From Cardinalis cardinalis (Eukaryota > Chordata > Aves > Passeriformes > Cardinalidae): a stretch of 64,000 nucleotides of DNA. Position 1 is the first letter of the stretch, and every line of letters begins with the position of its first letter. Positions 37,501 to 49,281 of the stretch are shown piece after piece. Under the pieces are notes generated by a model. That model saw only the letters and a program-made list of their open reading frames with translations, was not told where the DNA came from and searched no databases. Position numbers and translations under genes: made by a program. The stretch covers positions 3,955,310 to 4,019,309 of the forward strand of contig JACDOX010000009.1 of assembly GCA_014549065.1 (NCBI GenBank), given 5' to 3'.

Positions 37501-39435
37501 GGTAGGTGTTTTAAGTCAAAATTGTGTTGGGAAGCATTGTGAAAAAATCAGAATTGATGGCACCACTACTGCTTGAGCCTATGTCTGGCCCTGTTCAGTT
37601 ACCTGAATAAGTGCAGCCTGGGCTCCAGCTCCATCAAGCTCTGCAGAAAATAGGANAGTGTCCTGGGGTGTTGGGACTTCTGAAGATTGAAGGGTAGTAC
37701 CTGGATCTCCTGGCAGCAGTCTGGTGGTTGGAACAGATGAAGCGGGTGGATTTCCTCACAAATCCCATTACAAATCTGTGTTGTGCTCCTGACAGGAGGA
37801 TTCCCAATAAATGTGATACGCATATGCTGACTGGAGGAGAGAAAGTTCAGCTTCACCATTCATGCAGCAAACTTCAAAGACAAAGAGCAGATGAGAGAGC
37901 ATTGGTGAATCATAATGAGCTTCTTGGAGTACTTTTTGTAGTTTCTTCAAGAATTCTTAAGGTTCACAGGAAGCAGACATGCATAGTGACGGTTCAGGGT
38001 AGAATTTTAGCTTGTCACCAGTGAATCAATCTGTTAAATTGAATACATTTTCCAAGGCTGTTTCATGTCAGCAGGATTTGGTCCCAAGATTTTACTTAGA
38101 TTTTGTTTAGTTAGGAATATGGCTAAAGTTAGTGAATACTTGTTGCTAGGACCCACAGGGTGGAACATCACTGTGATTCAGTCACAGAATTTCAATTAGA
38201 AGGAAAATGGAACTGTGCTCCAAACATAAAGCCTTGTATATTTTGCTGGACTCTATAAAGTGACTGTCTTTTCTGTATTACTGAAACACAAACAGTGCTG
38301 GTTAAATACAAACCACACTGCTATAGCAAAGGTATTCAAGCAGTTAATATAACACCTTTCTCTTTATGGAGCTCATCTTTGATTTGCACACTTTCCTGAG
38401 ACAACACAGTTTGACTCAGAACTTGGTGCCACAATCCTTATCCTCATAGCAGGTAGGTGTTCATTCAGAAGGACAATTATGAGTTATTCACTGTGGGATG
38501 ATGGTGTTATACTAGATATTTTAGAGGCTCATCATAGTAACATTGAGGCCACTTAATTTTGGGATCCAGATTTCTGGTTGAAATAAACTAGATCTTAGTA
38601 AAATACACGTAAAAATCACTTGTTATCTTTCCAGAAAAAAAAAGCTCCTCAGAAATCAGTTGCAACTTTTGCTGGATTANAAATGCAGAGCAGTGCATTC
38701 TTGAAATGTGAATTAGTGATCACACTTTATATCTCAATACTAGCTAATATTAATCCTAATCTAGTATTATCTTAATACCTTAATATTAAACTAATATCCA
38801 GTTCTCTGCTGTTTCAATTTTTGTGCCTGANTGAGTGACTAGGCTAGTTAACCAGTTAACCTCAGCTGTTGGCTTAGTGAAGTGATTAGTTTCTTATGAA
38901 GGACGAGTGTCATTTTCAGGTTTCATTTGAAATCTAATGCATTATCCTTTATTAATACAAAATTTTCTGGATTTGTATGTTTAGCTGCCCTGTTAGGGAT
39001 NGCTGTTTGTTTATTTTCCTTTAATTACATGTGTGNGAACTCAGCACATCNCTTTGGATGTCCAGAGTTGCCTAAAACCCNGTTGTGGGGCTCGGAGACC
39101 CTAGCATGCTGCCCAGAACAGCTGGAGACTTGATTTTGACCCTTGCAGCGAATTACCAGCTTTGTATGAGGACGTGAAAGTCACACAGGTTTGAATGGTG
39201 TAATTATAAGATATTCACAGGGTGAAAATATAGATTTTAGGATTTTTGGTGTAGGGGATATGGGGACAAGATGGAGGAATCAGGGCGTGTCTAGTCCTTC
39301 TTCTTTCTTCTTCTTGTTCTCCATTTTCTGCTGTGATGTTGGCACTTTGAGATTGGTTTAGAATGGAAGTGCACTGTCTAACATAGGTGATAGGTATTGG
39401 GAATTAAGANTAAATATGATATANNTAGTTTGTAG

Positions 39436-39442
39436 TATAAAA
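39436..39442 (+). promoter_or_regulatory. LTR TATA box
   Basis: TATAAAA lies about 100 bp upstream of the LTR polyadenylation signal, as expected for a U3/R boundary. An intact promoter here would transcribe in the ZNF804B direction. Confidence 0.6.
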
Positions 39443-39536
39443 AGACGATACCNCNTCGGGGGNNGTCAGAGTGCTCGTGGCTGCCTTGCTGAGCAGATCT
39501 CGGCTGGGCAGAAAGAAAATTTTATAGATAAGAATT

Positions 39537-39542
39537 AATAAA
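39537..39542 (+). terminator. LTR polyadenylation signal
   Basis: AATAAA within the LTR, about 95 bp after its TATA box. It lies in sense orientation in ZNF804B intron 1, so it could cause premature polyadenylation if recognised. Confidence 0.55.
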
Positions 39543-40466
39543 CAACCTCAAGACCAAAAAGCGAAGAGTCCAGACTCATTCTTCAGTTGCGTGGGCTGAA
39601 GCAGAGACATCCTACACATTCTCGGGGTAGAGAACATCAACAGCCAACCCGAGAATTACAGTGTTGCAGAACTGTTAATTTCCTCTAACATAATATATGC
39701 CAGAAACCTGCCAACAGTCATTATCTTTAAGGCTGCTTGAGGAAGAATCCTGCTCTTTAATGGCTTCAGTGGGATCCTGTCCTCTGATAAAACTGGAGGG
39801 CTGGCATTTATTTCCACATAAGATGTGTTTCTTCACGGGACTAGAGAGTCACTGTGCTGTTTCAGTCCTGCAGGTGAAGGCACAGGAGGAATGCTGTGGG
39901 AATCTCTGTGACTGCAGGTCACTGGGTGCTGGGAAGCTTTTGAGCTTGGTGCTTTGCNGGACAAAAGGGATTCACCTTTGGAAGGTCTTACTGCTGTCAT
40001 ATTATTGATGGCNCCATTCAGCCAGTGAGAGATCAAGATGTCTTGGTCAAGAGGTCTACTACCTGAAGGTGGTAAATATTTCCATTATGATTCTATTCCA
40101 GGAAAATGACATCTGTGGGTAAGCCAGAGGGCTTATGAGACTGCTTCAGCTTCTCCAGCTGGAGTGGATTTATATGATGACTTTCTGCTGGCCCATCTCT
40201 TGGTTCATCTTCTAGCAGAGTTACACACGTGCACTGTGGTACCTNCAAGGCAGTGCTCTCTGCCCAAAAGTGCAGGAGGAAGCCAGCATGAGAATAATGA
40301 GGATGGAATGGTGAAGGGCTGGGATANTTATCCTGCCAGAGATGCACTTGGAATTCAACATGGTTCAGCAGCCAGGAGGTGATGTGAAGAACTGCCTTGG
40401 GAAGGTGAAAGGGAAAGGAAAAAAAAAAAGGGGAAGCAAAATATGAGGAAACATACTTTTTTTTTC

Positions 40467-40514
40467 CCATTGGTTTAGTTTCCATTGGTTTTAGTTTTCC
40501 ATTGGTTTAGTTTT
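40467..40514. repeat. Three tandem copies of CCATTGGTTTAGTTT
   Basis: Copies start at 40467, 40482 and 40499 (spacing 15 and 17 bp) and differ only in T-run length. Each contains ATTGG, the inverted CCAAT box recognised by NF-Y. The triplet adjoins the hairpin at 40511-40566. Confidence 0.9.
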
Positions 40515-40566
40515 GGATGCTACCTTTGCTAGCAAGCTAGCAAGCTAGCAAAGGTAACATCCAAAA
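40511..40566. repeat. 56-bp hairpin, 23-bp arms, 10-bp loop
   Basis: The left arm TTTTGGATGCTACCTTTGCT plus AGC (40511-40533) pairs with 40544-40566 at 22 of 23 positions; the single mismatch is C opposite A. The loop AAGCTAGCAA continues a GCTAGCAA tandem motif. It could be a small foldback element or the product of a replication template switch. Confidence 0.95.
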
Positions 40567-43321
40567 GGTATTCGTCCATGGCCAAAGGTCTGCAACATGA
40601 TAGCAGATCTAAAATAATTGACACAAAGAAGAAACAGCTTTGGAAAGCAGAATTTTGGCAATTTTGAATGAGGATATTTTTGCTCTCCCTGTAGCTGGTT
40701 AATGAATTAGTCCACAACTGCAGCTGGAAATCAAGTCAGCTCTTTCACTGTGATNTTTAGCCTTTTGGCACTGGTTTAATCCCATCCCCAAAGTAACTGA
40801 AACACAGATACAGATTACATAGGATTTTAGCTAATTTACGTGTACTTTGTGTGTATGTATAGGTTACAGGCAATATGATGGCAGTAGGGCTGGTTTTAGT
40901 ATGCAGATGGGTGAACTGCCTCCCCTGCATGACTGTAATTCTAGAGTTTTTATTAGTGTGTGTAAGCTATAAACTGTTGCTCTTTTATCACTGTGAGTGT
41001 GTTTATCACAAACAAGTTGAAAAAAATCAGCTTTTGTCAGGAAAATAAAGAAGAGTTCCCCTCTTCAGGTATGATGCTAAGAATGGTTTTGAGTAAAGGA
41101 AGGAATGAATCAATATCTTTTCTAGTTGCAGGACCACACCTTCTCATGGCAGGTATGTCCCTAGGAAGTGTGGTTTTTAGGCATGCATGTGCAATAATTT
41201 ATGGCTGAGCCATTCGTTAATATTGGCAAAGTGTCACAGGTGCTCAAGTGCTGATGGCAGGCTGGGGACAAGAAGGCAGCAGCAGGTCGTTGCTTCATCC
41301 CTGCACCAAGGGCTGGCATTTTGCACAGCTAGGGGTCAGAAAGGCACATTATTTACCCTGTGACCCGTGCNGGAATGAATCTGTGTTCCCTAAGCTCTGT
41401 CAAGGAGTTTTACTGAGTTTGACTTTCATGATTTTCAGCAAAATCTCTTGAAAAAAATGTTTACAGAGAATCCTGGCTCCCATGCAATTACTCTGCCATA
41501 TGCAGTGGCGCATCTTACTTATTCTGTGAATGTTTTATGCTCCCAAGGGGATTTAAGAGTAAATACAATCACAAATAAAAACTTAAAATATCAAATTAAT
41601 TTTGTGTTATACACACAGAGTGATGGATAATGTCAGTTCAGGGCTTGATCCTGCATATGTTGAAGTTGAGAAGATTTCTTGGTGTTATTTTGGTTTATGA
41701 TTGGCACATAAAGATCTTGATTTTTTTTCTAGTTGTATAAACCCCATGTTATTAAATAAATATAGGCATAACATATTAACAAAAAACAATGGCAAATGAA
41801 GAATGCTTCAAGTAAATATGTATTCTAGAAGAATATAATACAAAATTTGCCACAGCATTTTTTGCTTTCATGGAGAAAAAAAATACATTTGCAATTCTAT
41901 AATTATGTTCTGAAACAGAAATTCAATCAGATTACTTTTGGGTCATTATATTATCTGTGTTAGAAAGTGGTAATTGGAGATTACTGAGTTTNTATGAGGT
42001 TTGGCTTAACAGCAAACAAGGTTAACATAAGTGGTTGTAGAGCCGAGTTAATTTTAAATGATCTTTTGGGCTGAGATATTAAGGCTGAACTGCCTTTAAA
42101 GGAAGCTAAATGGAGCTTGTGTTTTGAATGTGATCTGATGTATAATTAGATTTCTCCTACAGAAAGGTTAGAAGCTGTAATCCAGTGCTCAGAATCAACA
42201 GCAGAACTCTGTCTTTTTAAATTTAGAAATGTATAAAACAATACAAGTTGATTTCAAAGATTTACATGCATGTAAATGTGAGGGTATTGGAAGGTACTGT
42301 ATTTAAAACATGGAAAATTTGGGATTATGCAAGATATTTTAAATGATGTGGGTTTTTACTCTGGATGGTTGGGCTGTTAAAGAGTGTGTGTTTGGGCAGT
42401 TGGTATTGTTAGTACACCAAACATTTATCCATATGAGTTCTCTTAAAGACTGCTGTACCTTTGCTAATATCTTGTCATTTTTGAAAACTGAACAAACTTA
42501 ACACACTGCAGAGGTTGGTTAATTGATTTATTGAGAGTTTTTGTGACCAATAACTGACTATTTCTCTGTATCCTTAATAAAGAGATTTTGGTAACTAATT
42601 TTTTTTTTTCCCCTTTTTATTCTCTCAAAAGAAGGAAGGCTTAAAATGATGGCAGTTTTAGCTCAAAATTTAGGCCAGCTTCTTTTGGCCGATTGTTGAA
42701 ATGGGGTTGCTGTGTTCTTTCATGAAGAGAGAACAATGTCTTTTTCACATGTACGCTTCCCATTTTAAGTCATCTTGAATTAAAGCTGCTGAATGTTCTA
42801 TGGCAGAAAGAGCTTTGAACGAATTTGATTTTAGCTTTCCTTACTGCAGCCTGAGGATAGGAGTAGGACATGTAGTGTTTTCACAGAATATGAGAAATTT
42901 TGTGGACATTTGGCCACCTTCCTTTCCCTCTGTATTTATGCAGTAATATGGTAAAAATACATCCAGCAAGCGCGGAAAAGGGAAAGTCAGAAGAAAAGGA
43001 AGGTTCCAATGGATGCTATATGAAGAAATTGTGTCCATATGTCCTGGAAGCTCCTGGGAAGCCTCCTGGGAAGCTGCAATGTGCTTTACTCTTAATGCTT
43101 GCTGTGTGCTGGGTCAGTGCAGAGAGTGCAGCCACAGCCAGCGACCGACAGAGGAGGGCCAAGAGCAGAAGGTCAGGAAAGGAAGGCACAAGGAAGGCCA
43201 AGATGACCAAGTCCCCTTCCCGAGAGCACCTGTGCAGACAGGACTGCACGATGCNGCAGCTGCAGTGGTTGGGAAGCTCCTCCATTAATCTTGAAGGGAA
43301 GCTAAAGGCAAATGGAGGTGG

Positions 43322-43357
43322 CCTGTTAATGAACTGCTTCCTGTTAATGAACTGCTT
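43322..43357. repeat. Direct tandem duplication, 2 x 18 bp
   Basis: CCTGTTAATGAACTGCTT occurs twice with no gap or mismatch. The 18-bp period keeps the reading frame of the open frame that crosses it (42900-43412), adding six residues. Confidence 0.95.
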
Positions 43358-44649
43358 GCAGAAAGCAAAGGGACACTGTGCATGGAAGCGCTTAACACGA
43401 TCCAGTTTCTAGGCCACAATATCTAAATACTGCTGATGTCTTTCNAAGATATAAAAATAGAGTAAAGTACATTTTCACTAAAGCTAGAGAAGAAGTGATC
43501 TAGTATTCTCCTGATAAAATATGAGACTGTTACTGGAGAGGGAAGAAATGTGTGTGGGGAAATTAATGTTTAATTTTAAAATGCATATTACGTTTCTATA
43601 CATTCATTTTATGTTAATATTAACAAGACTAAACATTTATCACATTAATATTATGAGAACAGTGTCAGTAATTTTTGCCTGGGTCCACTGGTAGCATATC
43701 TGTACTTCGCTTGACACNTCTTGGCTGGGAAAATTTTAATGAGATTTCTTCCTTTTCCAGTCAGTGAAAGTTCTTGTGCAGCTAGCTGATACTTGACTTT
43801 TGAAAAAAAGAATAATACATCAGNCTTAATGAAGGAGAAAATTCTGGCAGAACTTGGGTGCTAATCACCTGTATTAAGCTCAGGATAATCTAAAAGTAGC
43901 AGGCCTCTGGTACTGTCATTAATTATTTGAAGTAACTATATTGTGAGCAGTCAATGTTAAACCAACAGTTTAGGCCAACAAGGTTAAACCAACAAGGTGA
44001 GGTGCAGTTCCAGTCTGGGGCCTTTCAGCACAGATCCCTCAGCCTGGGGCTGTCCCTGAGCTCAGAAGTTGCAGTTGTAGGTGGGATTCACTTGCTAAGG
44101 TCCATTTAACAGGGAGTGTCTTTGAGCAGCTTGCTGGGTGAGATCATATGGCATGTAGCATGTGATTGTTCCTGACCATATAGGCATGATTTCATGTTAT
44201 TAAAAAAAAATCTACTCCCTCTTAATCAGTGGGCAAAAGAGAAAGTAGTTAGATTACGTAGTGTTTGTGTGAGAATAAATGAATTGTTTTGTAAAATCTA
44301 CCAGAATACTTTTTTGTTATTGTTGTGATAGGCAATACTTTATTTCTTCCCCAAAACAGTGAAAAAAAGAGAGTAAATATTAAAGGGCGTTACAACATGT
44401 AAATGGATTGTTCATATAATGCTACCTGACACCTATCCTGGAAATGAAGGGACAGGGGTATATTTTCTAATGTTATATCCTTAATTCTGTCATTTATAAT
44501 GGTAGGAAAGGTAATGAAAACTACTTGTTGAAGACAGCTCACAAAAATGATAAGTGAGAGCAAATAGGTGACACATTGGAAAGAAGAATTCCTGGTAGTT
44601 AGAGATGACAGAGGAGGTCTTATGTGCACTATCTATTGTGGTTCTATGC

Positions 44650-44830
44650 CTGCCTCCTGGATAACTTTAGCAATTCAATTAACCGATATGAGCCAGTGTT
44701 TCATCATCTATAAGAGGTAGATTATGCTTACCCACCTCACAGCATCTTTATAATTGATTTTTGTAAAGTGCTTTGGGCCTTTCTCAGATGAGAGGCACTT
44801 GTACTAGTGTCGAGTATTATTATTATTGCT
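44650..44830 (+). mobile_element. MIR-like (CORE-SINE) fossil
   Basis: The order of landmarks matches MIR-type SINEs: a region like GATAACTTTAGCAATTCAATTAAC (first 20 bases diagnostic, similar to the MIR CAAGTTACTTAACC block), then TTCATCATCTATAAGAGGTA (MIR CTCATCTGTAAAATGGG), then CCACCTCACAGCATC, then TTGTAAAGTGCTTTGGGCCT, ending in ATTATTATTATTG. MIR relatives spread in early amniotes and survive as scarce diverged copies in birds. Limits are approximate. Confidence 0.65.
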
Positions 44831-45169
44831 ACTAGTAGTAGTAACAGTAATTGTAATTTATACTGCTCTTCTCTGTTCATGATGCTTTAAGTAATGCATT
44901 CCTGCAGTGCTCTATAAATTAGGTACGTGTGCTTTTAGAGATGAAGAAATTCAGCAATCATCATCCAGCTTTGCCATTTGCACAGTGATCCTAAGATTTA
45001 AAAAAAAAAAAAGATGAAAAATCCTAAAGTATAAACATCTGTGTGATGCTTAGAGCACTTGTGGGAAGCTGTAGATTAGGTTTGGGATTTTTTTTCAGTT
45101 GGAAGGACANAAAACATCCTGCTCACAATTTCTGGGAAGTTTTTTAACCATTGAAGTCCTGCNCTTCTG

Positions 45170-45365
45170 AATGCCAAAGCGTAGTCATGTTTCAAGGGCA
45201 GGCTGGATGGANCTCTGAGCAACCTGTTCTACTGCAAGGTGACCCTTTCAGTGGCAGTTCTGCTGCAAGGTGACCCTTTCCATGGCAGAGGCATTGGAAC
45301 TAGATGATCTTTAATGTTCCCTCTGATGCAGGCTGACCTGATTCTCTGAGTCTATGTTTCTGTGT
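45170..45365 (+). mobile_element. CR1 LINE 3' UTR fragment
   Basis: The run TTTCAAGGGCAGGCTGGATG, followed by CTCTGAGCAACCTGTTCTAC, CATGGCAGAGGCATTGGAAC and TAGATGATCTTTAATGTTCC, is the CR1 3' untranslated region. It ends in a decayed ATTCTATG-type terminal repeat near 45338-45365. A 31-bp piece around CTGCAAGGTGACCCTTTC is duplicated in tandem (45231 and 45262), a change private to this copy. Confidence 0.85.
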
Positions 45366-48300
45366 GGTTTTCATGCTCTCACCAAGCCTGCGTTTCCAAG
45401 CTCTTTCAAGAAATGGTGCCTGGTTTGGCAAACGTGGAGCTCAGCCAAAAGGTCAGTGCTGGTTAACAGGGAGCCTTGGGAGTGTTCAGGACTTTTGGCA
45501 ATGCTCTTNGATAATCTTGAAGTTCAAACACATTTTTGCTATCTCCAGGCTTAAGATNGATCAGGAGATTTTGGACTGTCTTCTGGTTGAAAGGCTTAAA
45601 ATCCATTGAATTCTGTTTTAGATACCTAATACTTTGTGTAGGAGTTGGGATTTTTGTTTTCTTTTGTTTTAATTTTACTAAGGCTGTCTTTTAGTAATCA
45701 TCTGAGATTTTAGAGCTTTTTTTTTCTAAATATACACATTTCTTTAATCTGTGATAACTTGGAAAACTGGATCAAATACCACAGTAAAAAANGCTTGCCC
45801 TTGGTTCCATTGCTGCCTTTGGTGTGGGCTCAACAGCTACAGATGTCATTGCATCTGGACGTGCTGTCTTCAAAAGCAGCTAATTTCTGAGATGGCAAAT
45901 GGTCTTTGATTCACAACAGCAATGGGCTTTGAGGCTCAGGCATTCTTCCCATGTTCAGCAGGTGTCTAAATGTCACTTACTGGAATTGAGATGTATCTGT
46001 TGCTGCACACATAGGCAGAGATGATATGAATGCATGGTGTGGACTCAGGCAGCAAGCCACAGTTTTAATGCATTTCAGATATAACTATAATCAAACATAA
46101 ACTCTGTTCCGTTTATGTGGATATAGCACAATTATACTGACAAACCATAGAGGGTGTGTGGTATTCTGGTCTGTGCAGANACTCTTTTAAGCAAAGAATC
46201 AAGATGGATATGTGATCTGCTCTTCAAAAGCCTTTTCCTAGGGCTTCACAGGAAGAGAGCTGCAGTGTGATCATGGGCTACAGCTCATGGCTTTATCCCT
46301 TGGTTGNCTCTGAGGACTGCACTGATTTTACGGCCCTGCTATGGAGTCCTCCAGTGAGTTTCTACTTGAAACAGAATGAGGTATAAATAGGTTTCAATGC
46401 AAATAGCTTTTGGGGTTTGTTTGGGGTTTTTTTGCAATCAAAAACTGAAATCAGATTTATCAAGAGAACTTGTTGGCNGCTGTGATCCCGGAGACCAGTT
46501 GCAGCTCAGGATCATGTATTTGGGATGTACGTGATTTGGGGAGTGGGGAAAACTTGGTTTTGAAAACAAAAGTTCAATAGTTATTTATATGCAGACAATC
46601 TCAATGAATCATTTATGTAGCACATTTGTAAATGAGAGCTAAATGGAACTCAGCAGTTTGTGATGAAAAGCAGATACCCAGAAACATCTCATTTTTAAAG
46701 TATTGCATTCCCAGTTGTCTCTAATTAGAGCTTTGGAAATCTGGAAGTAAATGTTTCTTCTTTGTGTCCTAAACAANAAAGGTTATCAATAGCAGCATGC
46801 TGCTGAAGTCAGCTTGTATGGCAAGAATGCTTTTCGTGGAAACAGTAATGGGTAAAAAAAGACTCAGTTTGAAATTCAGTGCAGGCACATCCTTCAGGCT
46901 TGCCTGAGAGGTGAGCTGTTTAGAGACTTCTGTGTTGCTCATGATGGTGAAACCTGGAAAATGACTAATCACAGAGCAGGTTAAATGCACAATACTCAGG
47001 CTTGGGTTCTGTGTCTCTGAGACAGTTCTTTTTGCTTTCTGCAGGGTTCTGCTACCTCAAGCAGCAGAAAAAAGGGTGCAAGAATTATTGAAGTATTATG
47101 CATAGAAATCATAAGATAGACAAAACCAGCAAGACTGCCTTGTGCACCATGTGGGCTCTGCATCTTCCTGCTTCCTTACTTCTGCTCACCAGTGGAGCAG
47201 CTCCNTCCACTTCCACTGCCACAGGATTTNACTTTTTGCTTCAGAAAAGGGTGTTTCTGTAACAGGTGGTTGTCACATACTCCCTATGCCTAGTTTTCAG
47301 GGTACTATCTGACTGTAGTTTTTGAAAATAAAGATTAGCCTTGAAAACATTACCTGAATCAATAGCTTTACTGGCACAAATAAAAGTTAAATTATTATTT
47401 AAAAGCACATAGTCAATGCACAAAATCATTAGTTTTGAGGTAATCCTCATTTCTACATACAGCATTTTCCATAATTTCTCTTTAAGAACTAATTGTCTCC
47501 TACTTTTAAATCAGATATATGCAAACATGATTTAAAACAATGTCTGAAGCATATCTTTTGCATATAGCTTAAAATTAACCAAGTTCTAAAATTGCATACA
47601 AGTGTTATAATTTAAATGCAATTCCACTTTCAAGCTTGTATGGTAATGTATTTAAAAATCTCTCATGTATATGGACATACAATGTCGAGGTGTGTCATTA
47701 AACTGCAGAAAATTGTATTTGNTGCTTTCTTGATGCCACAAAAGATGTTTTAAAACTTGTTTAATTATCTTCAACCTCCTTTCAGGTTTAAACTTTTGAG
47801 GACAATTTGGTGCACTAGATCCCACTTGATGAGCTTAGGTGAAATGGAGCTGCACCAGGAGATATTTCTGTGGCTATATTCTATTGTGNGTTTTATATTT
47901 TTATTTTTTAATATGATTTCTCCTCCATATTACCTAAGGAGATTAAATTAAGGTGCATATTTCTGAATAATTACTTTTTAAATGTACACCGTGAAGGAAA
48001 TCTCATGCAGGCCATACTTTACTATGAGTGTCAGTTGTCATCGGAATGTTGAATTTTACATTTTTTTCTTTTAACTTGCATATGGTTTTAGGGCAGCCTT
48101 TCATTTGTTATATCATAAAAATAATTTGTCTTTTGTTGTAATACAATTCCTCAGTTCATCATTTTTCTATAGCCTAACCAGCAGTGTATCTGCCTTAATA
48201 TTGATGAAGTCTGAGTGATTCAGATGTGGTTGTGATGTTTTATATATTTTCNCTTTCCATCAAGACTTGAAACAGGGACTCACTCATCACTTAAACCATA

Positions 48301-48711
48301 ATTGCTGAATATACAGAATGTTTAATGGTATGAATATGGAAAGTTCTTTGTGACAAATGGTCTAGACACCTAAACTTACAATATTTGGTAGTCATTGGGT
48401 TCTTAGAAATGAACTTATGTCTAGATAGAAAATACATGCCCAGAATCTCATCNTGCTTCCTCCAGTTTTATAACCTCGTAGCTCTGTGGATGTCACAGCT
48501 GTTTTTCAATAATGACTATCTCTTACGTTTGGAGAGTGTGACTTGCACCCTACTGATATAACTTACATCAGAGTATTATCCCCTGTCCTTCAGTCTGGCA
48601 TACTGGCACCTGTGTGGAATGTGAAAGAATATGGGGTGCTGCTGCTGTGCCATCGTAGTGGGCAGTTTTGCTTTTTCATGCAGCTAATCTGTATATCCAA
48701 AACATTCTGAC

Positions 48712-49281
48712 TGTGCTGGTTTTGCCTGNGGTAGAGTTTGTTTTCTTCACAGTGGCTAGAATGGGGAGGCATTTTGGGTTTGTGCTGNGAACAGTTGATC
48801 ATTTGGGGTTGTTTTAGTTATTGCTAAGCTGGGCTTGCACNGAGCCAAGACCCCACCAGTGAGTGGGATGGGGGTTCATGGGAACCTGGGAGGGGACACA
48901 GCCAGAACAGCTGATCTCAACTGACCAAAAGGATATCCCATACCATATGGGGTCGTGGTCAGCATATAAAGCTGGGGGAGGAAGAAGGAAGGGGAGAAAA
49001 TTTGGATTTATGACATTTGTCTTCCCAAGTCACCATTACATGTGATGGAGCCTTGTTTTCCTGGAGATGGCTGAGCACCTGNCTGCCCATGNAAGAGTGA
49101 ATTAATTCCTCATTTTGCTTTGCTTGTGTGTNTGGCTTTTNCTGTCCCTACCAACCTGATTTTATTTCAACCAATGAGGTTTTTTCTCTTTTACCCTCAC
49201 AGTCTCTCCCCTATCCTGCCATGGGGGAGTGGATGAGAAGCCGTGTGGGGCTGAGCTGCTGGCTGGGGTTAAACCTCAGCA
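48712..49281 (+). mobile_element. Solo ERV LTR (avian ERVL-like), sense to ZNF804B
   Basis: This is the same LTR family as 7605-8197 but in + orientation. It begins TGTGCTGGTTTTGCCTG, has GGAGGGGACACAGCCAGAAC and CATATAAAGCTGGGG (TATA box at 48965-48970), then TTTGTCTTCCCAAGTCACCA and CTTTCCTG-type strings, and ends GGCTGGGGTTAAACCTCAGCA. Flanks CTGAC and CTGTG share three of five bases, so a decayed 5-bp target duplication is possible but not shown. The usual ATTAAA signal near 49155 is lost here. Seven N bases lie inside. Confidence 0.85.

Larger units (their letters stand above)
39030..39654 (+). mobile_element. Solo ERV LTR (songbird ERV-like), sense to ZNF804B
   Basis: The element begins TGTGTGNGAACTCAGCACATC and contains landmarks that I recall from a songbird ERV LTR: GGGGCTCGGAGACCCTAGCA, ACAAGATGGAGGAATCAGG and TGATGTTGGCACTTTGAGA. 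It has a TATA box and a polyadenylation signal at normal LTR spacing. The bases ATTACA occur immediately before it (39024-39029) and at 39655-39660, a plausible 6-bp target-site duplication. With these limits, however, the LTR would end in GAGA instead of CA, so the 3' boundary is uncertain by a few bases. No internal viral genes are present. About ten N bases lie inside, several at CG-rich positions. Confidence 0.8.
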
